From the NCBI GenBank assembly GCA_003533405.1, contig DQDL01000039.1, positions 5,129 to 11,830 on the forward strand: 6,702 nt of DNA. Reading direction: 5' to 3'. Positions 1-5,823 of the stretch are shown here, piece by piece. Under the pieces are notes generated by a model. It did no database searches and was not told the origin of the DNA. It was given only the letters and a program-made list of their open reading frames with translations. This DNA is from Clostridiales bacterium (GTDB lineage Bacteria > Bacillota > Clostridia > Oscillospirales > Oscillospiraceae). Numbering within the stretch: the stretch's first letter is position 1; every line of letters starts with the position of its first letter. The position numbers and the translations under genes are program-made.

Positions 1-24
1 CTCTACCGACTGAGCTACACCAGC
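1..24 (-). tRNA. tRNA gene, 5' part only (possibly tRNA-Thr)
   Basis: Read on the minus strand, this is the 5' end of a tRNA. It shows a seven-base acceptor strand GCTGGTG, the TA linker, and a D arm GCTC-AGTCGGTA-GAG. The gene continues beyond the left edge, so the anticodon, T arm and 3' end are not visible. A GCTGGTG acceptor followed by TAGCTCAG resembles clostridial threonine tRNAs, but that identity is a guess without the anticodon. A strong promoter lies just upstream at 41..69, so this may be the first gene of a tRNA transcript running leftward. It is in the same orientation as the radC operon. Confidence 0.88.
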
Positions 25-40
25 AAACCACAGCCATGAT

Positions 41-69
41 ATTCTAGCATAATGTTCAAGCAAAGTCAA
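41..69 (-). promoter_or_regulatory. sigma-70/sigma-A promoter of the tRNA gene
   Basis: On the minus strand, a -35 box TTGACT (69 to 64) is followed by exactly 17 nt and a -10 box TAGAAT (46 to 41). Each box differs from consensus at one position. A TG dinucleotide sits one base before the -10 box, giving an extended -10 element. Transcription would start near 34-35, about ten bases before the mature tRNA 5' end at 24. This is the usual layout for a tRNA promoter with a short leader removed by RNase P. Confidence 0.85.
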
Positions 70-353
70 TCGAAATTATAATTACAATATGTATTATTTG
101 CTGTAACTTTATTGCAAACTGCAAACAACTCAAGAATAACAAGCATTGATTTTCAAGGCATTTTTGATTTCAAATAGTTGCAAGTCGGTTACCATAACAG
201 AGCGCAAAAATTATTATTCATATAGTTATCAACATTTTCAACAGGTTTTTCAACACGCAACATTGCCTGCTGTATCAGCGAATTTTGCAGCTTTTCGATT
301 TTTCAGCAAAACCTGAAACGAAGATAAATAACAAAACAGAAACAAAAAATTGT
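70..353. other. AT-rich gene-free gap between radC and the tRNA promoter
   Basis: No convincing gene lies here. Open frames in the gap are short or are the ends of frames antisense to radC. The sequence is much richer in A+T than the flanking genes. It contains a cluster of three TT(A/T)TCAACA nonamers (226..255). It also contains a weak 6-bp inverted repeat (301..318, TTTCAG/CTGAAA), and two similar short words, TTGATTTTCAA at 146..156 and TTGATTTCAA at 164..173. No G+C-rich hairpin followed by a T run was found, so the end of the radC transcript is not defined. Confidence 0.7.
226..255 (+). repeat. three tandem DnaA-box-like nonamers
   Basis: Three same-orientation nonamers are seen: TTATCAACA (226..234), TTTTCAACA (235..243) and TTTTCAACA (247..255). 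The first two abut and the third follows after three bases. The classical DnaA box is TTATCCACA; the first copy differs from it at one position and the others at two. Clusters like this are typical of DnaA-binding regions, but no dnaA, dnaN or AT-rich unwinding element is visible here. A role in DnaA binding or titration is inference. Chance repetition in AT-rich DNA, or binding by another protein, remains possible. Confidence 0.4.
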
Positions 354-1025
354 TTACATAACTCCGCATTGCTTGAGCGAGTAGTATACTCCGTCTCCGA
401 CAATGATATGGTCAATGAGCTTGACGCCGACAACATTGAGCATATTTTGCACGGTAACGGTGCAATCCTCGTCCTCACGGGAGGGCTCGGGCATGCCGTT
501 GGGGTGATTGTGCGCAATTATTACGCCGGATGCTTTGTATTTCATCGCAAGCTCTATAAGGGTGCGAACGCCGACCTCTGTCGCATTCACAACACCCTTG
601 CTAATTTGCTTGCAGGTGATGACCCTGTTAGCGTTATCGAGCAGCAGCGCATAGCAGACCTCGTCTTGAAAATACATGAACTTGGCTATAAAGTACCGTC
701 CGAGCTGCTCGGCAGACTCAACACTCTTTCTCGGGGCTGTGACCTCCTCCATGTAACGGCGGCTTATCGCAGGTATGAGCTTTAACAAAACCGCTGCGTT
801 CTCACCTATGCCGTCTATCTCAGAAAGCGCCTTTTGGTCTGCCTCAAGCACGGCTGCAAGCGAGCCAAAATGGTTCAAAAGCTTGTGCGCAAGCTCGTTT
901 GTATCCTTGCGGGGTAAAGCGTAAAACAGCAGCATCTCCAATGCGTTGTGATCATTAAAGCCATCCAAGCCGACCTCCAGAAAGCGGCTTTTCATCCTCT
1001 GTCGGTGACCGTCATGAACTCCCAT
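354..1025 (-). CDS. radC: RadC family protein (JAB/MPN domain)
   Basis: A 223-residue protein of normal RadC length and architecture. An N-terminal helix-hairpin-helix-like segment carries EIDGIGENAA near residues 69-78. The C-terminal JAB/MPN domain (about 100-223) carries the JAMM-type metal signature: H172-N-H174-P-N-G, then PS and D185, with E122 upstream as the likely fourth element. The closing IVGDG and YSL blocks typical of RadC are present. The family was named for a DNA repair phenotype later assigned to another gene, so its real biochemical role is unsettled. The start at 1025 is chosen over an upstream in-frame ATG at 1100, which lies inside tsaD. The chosen ATG has a GAGAGGTG ribosome binding site six bases upstream that overlaps the tsaD stop. 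It is the last gene of the operon and ends with TAA. Confidence 0.93.
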   Translation of the reverse strand: MGVHDGHRQRMKSRFLEVGLDGFNDHNALEMLLFYALPRKDTNELAHKLLNHFGSLAAVLEADQKALSEIDGIGENAAVLLKLIPAISRRYMEEVTAPRKSVESAEQLGRYFIAKFMYFQDEVCYALLLDNANRVITCKQISKGVVNATEVGVRTLIELAMKYKASGVIIAHNHPNGMPEPSREDEDCTVTVQNMLNVVGVKLIDHIIVGDGVYYSLKQCGVM

Positions 1026-1029
1026 CGTG

Positions 1030-1038
1030 CACCTCTCA
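1030..1038 (-). promoter_or_regulatory. ribosome binding site of radC, overlapping the tsaD stop
   Basis: The minus strand reads TGAGAGGTG followed by CACG and then ATG. The first three bases are the tsaD stop codon, and GAGGTG matches the 16S anti-Shine-Dalgarno sequence. This fixes the radC start at 1025 and suggests that ribosomes finishing tsaD help to start radC. Confidence 0.8.
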
Positions 1039-2037
1039 AAGCTCCATATTTGCGTATGCGTTAAGATCACTTCCGGCAGTGTTGCCCGCAAGGAACTCAT
1101 AGTAGCCTTGGCAGCCGATCATTGCCGCATTGTCGCCGCACAGTCTAAGCGGCGGGACGAACAGCTCACAGCCGGCCTTCTCGGCAGCAGCCTTGAAATC
1201 CGCCCTTATCCTCGAATTTGCCGCAACGCCGCCTGCAACGGCAATTTTCTTATAGCCGAGCTCCTTTGCGGCCATCATTGTACGAGGAACGAGACTATCG
1301 CTGACGGCAGCGGTGAACGACGCCGCCAGCGATGGCTTGTCTATCTCTTCGCCCTTTTGCTCGGCGTTGTGAACGATATTTATAACGGCGGTCTTGAGCC
1401 CGGAAAAGCTCATGTCGTAGGGGCTTCCCTCGATATGCGTTCTCGGCAGGTGATATTTTTTATCATCGCCGCCTTGGGAGAGCAGGTCGATGGGCTTGCC
1501 ACCCGGGTAAGGCAATCCGAGCACTCGTGCGGTTTTGTCAAAGCACTCCCCTGCCGCATCGTCACGGGTAGCGCCGATGACCTTAAGATCTGTGTAGCTG
1601 CGAACATCAATTATGAGTGTATTGCCGCCCGATATCGCAAGGCAGAGAAACGGCGGCTCAAGCTCGGGATAGGCTATGTAGTTTGCGGCAACATGGCCTT
1701 TTATGTGGTGCACAGGTATAAGCGGCACATTTAGGCTAAGCGCAACGGCTTTAGCAAAGTTTAGTCCCACAAGTACCGTTCCGATAAGACCGGGCGCATA
1801 GGTCACCGCAACGGCGTCTATCTCGCTTTTTTCAATGCCCGCTACCTGTATTGCCCTCTCCGAGAGCATCGATATGACCTCAACATGGCTTCTCGATGCG
1901 ATCTCCGGCACAACGCCGCCGTACACAGCGTGCAGATCCGCCTGAGAGAATATCTGGTCGGTCAAGACCTTTCTGCCGTCCTCAACTACCGCAACGGCCG
2001 TTTCGTCGCACGACGATTCAAACGCTAATATCTTCAC
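1036..2037 (-). CDS. tsaD: tRNA N6-adenosine threonylcarbamoyltransferase TsaD
   Basis: A complete TsaD (Kae1/Qri7/YgjD family, ASKHA fold) of 333 residues, close to the usual 335-345. With TsaB and TsaE, the enzyme transfers the threonylcarbamoyl group from threonylcarbamoyl-AMP to A37 of tRNAs that read ANN codons, forming t6A. Diagnostic features are FESSCDET at 6-13, the metal-binding pair H111 and H115 within HHIKGH, and nucleotide-binding glycine blocks SGGNT (136-140) and GGVAAN (269-274). The motif GDNAAM with D302 supplies the third metal ligand. The start codon is GTG, not ATG, with a GAGG site eight bases upstream. It follows rimI by 10 nt and precedes radC by 10 nt. The partner genes tsaB and tsaE, often found just before rimI-tsaD, are not in this window. 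Confidence 0.97.
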   Translation of the reverse strand: MKILAFESSCDETAVAVVEDGRKVLTDQIFSQADLHAVYGGVVPEIASRSHVEVISMLSERAIQVAGIEKSEIDAVAVTYAPGLIGTVLVGLNFAKAVALSLNVPLIPVHHIKGHVAANYIAYPELEPPFLCLAISGGNTLIIDVRSYTDLKVIGATRDDAAGECFDKTARVLGLPYPGGKPIDLLSQGGDDKKYHLPRTHIEGSPYDMSFSGLKTAVINIVHNAEQKGEEIDKPSLAASFTAAVSDSLVPRTMMAAKELGYKKIAVAGGVAANSRIRADFKAAAEKAGCELFVPPLRLCGDNAAMIGCQGYYEFLAGNTAGSDLNAYANMEL

Positions 2038-2045
2038 TGTCTTAT

Positions 2046-2050
2046 CCTCA
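2046..2050 (-). promoter_or_regulatory. ribosome binding site of tsaD, overlapping the rimI stop
   Basis: The minus strand reads TGAGG, eight bases, then the GTG start of tsaD. The TGA is also the rimI stop codon. This supports GTG at 2037 as the true start and repeats the layout seen at the tsaD-radC junction. Confidence 0.75.
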
Positions 2051-2494
2051 CTTAAGAAATCTTGTCATCAGTATGGCATCCTCGGTCGGCTTGGCATAGT
2101 AATTTTTTCTCAGGCCGACTTCGGAAAAGCCGTTTTTTCTGTAAAGCTCAATTGCCGGAACATTACTCTTTCTGACCTCAAGTGTTACAAAGCTGAGTTC
2201 TTTTTTATTTGCCTTTTCAACAAGGGCACTAATAAGGCTGTCTGCGATGCCGAGCCTTCTATGTTCGGGCGAGACGGCAACATTGGATATATACCCTTCA
2301 TCGAGAACATACATCATGCCGACATAACCGAGTACCCGCCCGTCATCGTCAAGGGCGGCGATAAACATGTGCATATCATCCGGAAGCTGTGAAATGAGCG
2401 CCTGCCTCGACCACGGCAGAGAAAAGCAGAGCTTTTCGAGCTCCTCTATCTCGTCAATGTGCTCCAGCGTCACATCGGCAATTTCAAAATGCAT
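2048..2494 (-). CDS. rimI: ribosomal protein S18-alanine N-acetyltransferase RimI (GNAT family)
   Basis: A 148-residue GNAT acetyltransferase of normal RimI length. RimI acetylates the N-terminal alanine of ribosomal protein S18, and sometimes other N-termini, using acetyl-CoA. The acetyl-CoA-binding motif A is seen as HRRLGIA at 78-84, an R-x-x-G-x-A form of the consensus. NVAV at 71-74 forms the preceding strand. E106 within TLEVRKSN and Y118 within ELYRKNGF fit the catalytic glutamate and tyrosine of RimI. The C-terminal YY..P.EDA..M block (132-143) is characteristic of the family. The start at 2494 is set by a perfect AGGAGG six bases upstream; a longer TTG-initiated form from 2521 would place that site inside the coding region. 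The gene overlaps the upstream fusion gene by 11 nt and is followed by tsaD, a very common pairing. Confidence 0.93.
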   Translation of the reverse strand: MHFEIADVTLEHIDEIEELEKLCFSLPWSRQALISQLPDDMHMFIAALDDDGRVLGYVGMMYVLDEGYISNVAVSPEHRRLGIADSLISALVEKANKKELSFVTLEVRKSNVPAIELYRKNGFSEVGLRKNYYAKPTEDAILMTRFLK

Positions 2495-3272
2495 CGGGTG
2501 CCTCCTGCTCAAGCTCGTCAATTACCGCAAGCACCTCATCCAAAAGGCGCTCAAGCGTCTTTTTCCAGCCAAGTGCCAGTACAGGTGGCTTAATATCGTC
2601 CTCCGCTAAGCACATTACACGCTCGTCAAGGTCCTGATATCGCCTTGAAAGCTCATCGGCCTGCGCAAGCGTCATGCAAAGGGCTATATCATACGAGGAA
2701 AGAAGCTCCCTTGTTATCTCAGCCGGTCTGCGCTGTGGTAAACATATATCTAGGCTCTCGCAGGCTTTGACGAACTTGGGTGCAAGCTCGCCTGCGGTCA
2801 GACCTGCCGAGTACGCCGTCACAGCGGCGCTATGACCATGCTTATTTGCATTGAACACCGCTTCGGCTGCCATCGACAGTGCATTATCGTCGCAGACAAA
2901 GAGTATACTGTCGACATCGATGCCGTTAAAGCCGCATAGCTCAGACTGTCTGTCGTCCCAATGCTCAAGGCTTCTGTCTCCCGCCATGCTCTCGATATGG
3001 TGCGTCAGCTCATGGTGCAGAGTGCTTTTGAGCCTGCGTCTGAACAATTCGTCGTCCATATCGCCGTAAAGCTCGACGAACGATCCGTAGTACAGCTCAA
3101 TGTACCTGCCCATGCCGTTGCGGAAATATGTGCCGAGGGTATATCTGCCGTCCTCGGCAGTGACTGCCTCCTCGACAAAGTTAACGCCGCCGTTTAAGTT
3201 TTCAAAAATGCCCTCGGGCAATTCGTCTGCCAGCTCGTCTAGCACGAGCCCTGCTTCTTCATAGCTCAACAT
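2484..3272 (-). CDS. zincin-like metallopeptidase fused to a degenerate LMW protein tyrosine phosphatase-like domain
   Basis: A 262-residue protein with two recognisable parts. Residues 1 to about 112 resemble the small zincin-like metallopeptidases: the motif HELTHHIE (87-94) gives HExxH with H87, E88 and H91. The third zinc ligand is unclear; E94, D99 and E103 are candidates, because the HExxHxxGxxD form known for the small zincins is not matched exactly. Residues about 121-262 read as an LMW-PTP/arsenate reductase-like fold: ILFVC ending at C127, AEAVF, YSAGLTAGE, DIALCMT (the usual D-L-[IV]-L-x-M-T element), EDDIKPP and a final helix. The P-loop CDDNALSMAAEA lacks the conserved arginine of CX5R, and the usual DP acid motif reads PP, so phosphatase activity is unlikely. 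The start at 3272 overlaps the polA stop by one base and has GGAGG seven bases upstream. No signal peptide or membrane segment is seen, so it is probably cytoplasmic. Substrate and role are unknown. Confidence 0.75.
   Translation of the reverse strand: MLSYEEAGLVLDELADELPEGIFENLNGGVNFVEEAVTAEDGRYTLGTYFRNGMGRYIELYYGSFVELYGDMDDELFRRRLKSTLHHELTHHIESMAGDRSLEHWDDRQSELCGFNGIDVDSILFVCDDNALSMAAEAVFNANKHGHSAAVTAYSAGLTAGELAPKFVKACESLDICLPQRRPAEITRELLSSYDIALCMTLAQADELSRRYQDLDERVMCLAEDDIKPPVLALGWKKTLERLLDEVLAVIDELEQEAPDAF
2501..2506 (-). promoter_or_regulatory. ribosome binding site of rimI
   Basis: A perfect AGGAGG lies on the minus strand six bases before the ATG at 2494 and inside the 3' end of the fusion gene. 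It decides the rimI start in favour of 2494 over the in-frame TTG at 2521. Confidence 0.85.
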
Positions 3273-5821
3273 CAGTGTGCCTCCGCCCAACTATGTCCCT
3301 TTTTTGCGTCAACTATGAGCGGCACGGATAGCTTTGCAACTCCGCTCATTTCCTCGGAAAGAATTTTGATTACCGTATCCGCCTCGTCCTCGGGGCACTC
3401 GCATATTAGCTCGTCGTGCACCTGAAGGATAAGCTTTGACTTAAGTCCCTCGGCCTTGAGGCGATCATAAACATTCACCATCGCAAGCTTGATGATATCC
3501 GCCGCCGTGCCCTGGATGGGCATATTGAGCGCCACTCTCTCGCCGAACGAGCGCATGTTGAAATTGGATGACTTGAGCTCCGGCAAGGCTCTGCGGCGAT
3601 TGTACAGGGTCTTAACATAGCCATCGGCCTTTGCCTGCTCGACTATATGTTTCATATAATCGTGCACACCGCTGTATTTATCAAGGTATGCGTCCATATA
3701 CGCTTTTGCCTCGTTCGGAAAAACTCCGATATCCTGTGCAAGCGACCAAGCGGAGATACCGTAGACAATGCCAAAATTAACGGCCTTTGCCCTGCTGCGC
3801 TGCAGGCTCGTGACCTCGGAAAGCGGAGTGTCAAACACCTGCGATGCTGTCACGGCGTGGATATCCTCGCCGCTTGCAAACGCCTCCTGCATATGCTTGT
3901 CGTTTGAGATATGTGCAAGCAGGCGCAGTTCTATCTGGCTGTAGTCGGCATCAACGAGCACCTTGCCCTTTGATGCGATGAACATCTTTCTTATCTGACC
4001 GCCGAGTTCCTTGCGTACGGGGATATTCTGCAAATTCGGCTCGGTGCTTGAAAGTCTGCCCGTCGCCGTAACGGTCATCTGGAAGTTAGTTCTTATTCTG
4101 CCGTCCGGCTCAATTAGCTTAAGTAAGCCGTCGGCGTAGGTGGATTTTAGCTTTGTAAGCATCCTGTAGTCCAAAATACGCTCGATTATCGGGTGCTTGC
4201 CCCGAAGCTTTTCCAGAACATCGGCGTTTGTGCTCCAGCCGGTCTTGGTTTTTTTGCCTGATGGCAGCATCAGGCGGTCAAACAGCACTTCACCGAGCTG
4301 CTTTGGCGAATTTATGTTGAACTCACCGCCTGCAAGCTTCCATATCTCGTCTCGGAGCTTCTCAATGCCGTCGTTGAGGCTTGCGCCGAACTCACTCAAT
4401 GCCGCTCTGTCGACCATGAAGCCCACCGACTGCATATCGGCGAGCACCCGGCACAGCGGAAGCTCGATATCGTAATAAAGCTTCTCCATGTCAAGCTGCT
4501 TAAGCTTCTCCTCGGTCACGAGCTTGAGCCTGTATATTGCCTCCGTGCCGTGAAGTTCGGTGTCGAGATAGCGCATGCTGACCCGCTCCAAGGGGTAGTC
4601 GTTCTCGGTGGATTCAAGAAGATACGCCGCAAGCGCAGTGTCGTACACAAAGCCGTCCAAGGGTAAGTTTTCGGCAATGAGTTTAGACATCAGGTCTTTT
4701 ACATTGTGGGATGCTTTTTTTATCTCGTCAGAGAAAACGAGTTTTAACAGGCGATTGTAATCGTCGTCCAAGCTGTCCCAATGTGCCGTAAAAACGCTTT
4801 TGCCGTCACAGAGTTCGATACTGTCAAAATCGTCGCTCATTTGAACCGCAACAAGCTCTGAAGCCTTGAGCGCCGCCGATATTGTCTCAAAATCGGCATC
4901 GTCAATTACGGGGTAATGCTCGATGGCTGTGTTATCAGTCTCCGCTTCCGTCTCGGCAACACCCCATTTTTCGATGAATTTGTTAAAACCGAGCTTTTTA
5001 AACAGGCTGTAGAGCTCGGGCTTATAGTTTTTATTCCAAAGCGCATCCCCGGGCTTGAAGCTTATGGGCGCTACGGTGCAGATGGTCGCAAGCTCATATG
5101 ACAACTCGGCACTTTCCTTGCCGTCTCTGAGCTTTTTGCGCACGCCCTCTTTTATTTCAAGCTCATCAAGGTTTGCGTAGATATAATCAACGCTCGTGTA
5201 GCGCTGAATCAGATCCATTGCGGTTTTCTCACCGACGCCAGCGACACCCGGGATGTTATCGGACGAATCGCCCATAAGGGCCTTGAGATCAACGATGTGT
5301 ATTGGGTCAAATCCGTACTCCTCCCGAAACAGCTCGGGAGTGTACTCCTTCGTCTCAGTTTGGCCCATGCGGGTCTTCACATGGCACACATGTGTAGTCT
5401 CACTTATAAGTTGGAAGCTGTCCTTATCGCCGGTGACGATGCGGCAGTCCCAGCCGGTTTTTTCACAAATCTTGCCCACAGTGCCGAGAAGGTCGTCCGC
5501 TTCATAGCCCTCAAGCTCAAGGCGCAGGATGCCCATATCGTCAAGCACCTGCTTTAAAACCGGCATCTGCACCGCAAGCTCCTCCGGCATACCCTTGCGC
5601 TGCGCTTTGTAGCCGTCATAGCGCAGATGGCGGAATGTCGGCGCTTTAAGGTCAAAGGCCACACAGACGGCCTCGGGCTTTTCGCTGTCAAACAGCTTCT
5701 GCAAGATCGCCAAGAAGCCGTAAATGCCGTTTGTGGGCGTGCCGTCGGGCGCATTTAGCTGGCGTATGCCGTAAAAGGCTCTGTTTACTATGCTGTTTCC
5801 GTCTAATATCAGTAGTTTCAT
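3272..5821 (-). CDS. polA: DNA polymerase I
   Basis: A complete 849-residue family A polymerase. Residues 1 to about 290 form the 5'-3' exonuclease/FEN domain: D7, the GYEADD cluster (105-110), TGDKD (130-134) and MGDSSDN (183-189) supply the acidic metal ligands, and a helix-hairpin-helix GVAGVGEKTA follows. Residues about 300-460 hold a remnant of the 3'-5' exonuclease domain in which the expected DxE reads Q327-M-S329, so proofreading is very likely absent. The polymerase domain is intact: motif A DYSQIELR with catalytic D626, the O-helix with R675, K679, F683 and Y687, and motif C VHDE with D803. It fills gaps in excision repair and removes RNA primers. The ATG at 5821 is preferred because GAGGA lies six bases upstream; an ATG at 5827 would be only about one base from it. 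The gene follows uvrB by 2 nt. Confidence 0.98.
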   Translation of the reverse strand: MKLLILDGNSIVNRAFYGIRQLNAPDGTPTNGIYGFLAILQKLFDSEKPEAVCVAFDLKAPTFRHLRYDGYKAQRKGMPEELAVQMPVLKQVLDDMGILRLELEGYEADDLLGTVGKICEKTGWDCRIVTGDKDSFQLISETTHVCHVKTRMGQTETKEYTPELFREEYGFDPIHIVDLKALMGDSSDNIPGVAGVGEKTAMDLIQRYTSVDYIYANLDELEIKEGVRKKLRDGKESAELSYELATICTVAPISFKPGDALWNKNYKPELYSLFKKLGFNKFIEKWGVAETEAETDNTAIEHYPVIDDADFETISAALKASELVAVQMSDDFDSIELCDGKSVFTAHWDSLDDDYNRLLKLVFSDEIKKASHNVKDLMSKLIAENLPLDGFVYDTALAAYLLESTENDYPLERVSMRYLDTELHGTEAIYRLKLVTEEKLKQLDMEKLYYDIELPLCRVLADMQSVGFMVDRAALSEFGASLNDGIEKLRDEIWKLAGGEFNINSPKQLGEVLFDRLMLPSGKKTKTGWSTNADVLEKLRGKHPIIERILDYRMLTKLKSTYADGLLKLIEPDGRIRTNFQMTVTATGRLSSTEPNLQNIPVRKELGGQIRKMFIASKGKVLVDADYSQIELRLLAHISNDKHMQEAFASGEDIHAVTASQVFDTPLSEVTSLQRSRAKAVNFGIVYGISAWSLAQDIGVFPNEAKAYMDAYLDKYSGVHDYMKHIVEQAKADGYVKTLYNRRRALPELKSSNFNMRSFGERVALNMPIQGTAADIIKLAMVNVYDRLKAEGLKSKLILQVHDELICECPEDEADTVIKILSEEMSGVAKLSVPLIVDAKKGHSWAEAH
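3280..3284 (-). promoter_or_regulatory. ribosome binding site of the metallopeptidase fusion gene
   Basis: GGAGG lies on the minus strand seven bases before the ATG at 3272, within the last codons of polA. It rules out the longer in-frame TTG start at 3290, whose coding region would include this site. The polA stop and the new start share one base (TGATG), a classic coupled junction. Confidence 0.85.
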
Positions 5822-5823
5822 TA

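Noticed and set aside
146..173. TTGATTTTCAA and TTGATTTCAA as a protein-binding repeat
   Set aside because: Short, imperfect and in AT-rich sequence; easily expected by chance.
213..241. Possible minus-strand promoter TTGAAA, 17 nt, AATAAT overlapping the nonamer cluster
   Set aside because: The match is only moderate in very AT-rich DNA, and no gene follows before the tRNA, which has its own much better promoter. A small RNA cannot be excluded but nothing supports one.
301..318. Inverted repeat TTTCAG/CTGAAA as a radC terminator
   Set aside because: The stem is only 6 bp and A+T-rich, and neither strand has a T run after it.
285..785. Plus-strand open frame of 166 codons
   Set aside because: It is antisense to radC, whose protein has clear family motifs. 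Its own translation shows no recognisable domain and it has no convincing ribosome binding site.
1023..1100. Longer radC starting at an ATG at 1100
   Set aside because: It would add 25 residues encoded inside tsaD that do not resemble RadC. The ATG at 1025 has a strong ribosome binding site and begins with the family-typical HDGHRQRM region.
1027..1734. Plus-strand open frame of 235 codons
   Set aside because: It lies wholly opposite the conserved tsaD coding region. The translation is compositionally odd (many Arg, Cys and His) and has no recognisable motif; it is a shadow frame.
3273..3290. TTG start at 3290 for the metallopeptidase fusion gene
   Set aside because: The extra codons encode MGGGTL and contain the GGAGG site itself; the ATG at 3272 is correctly spaced from it.
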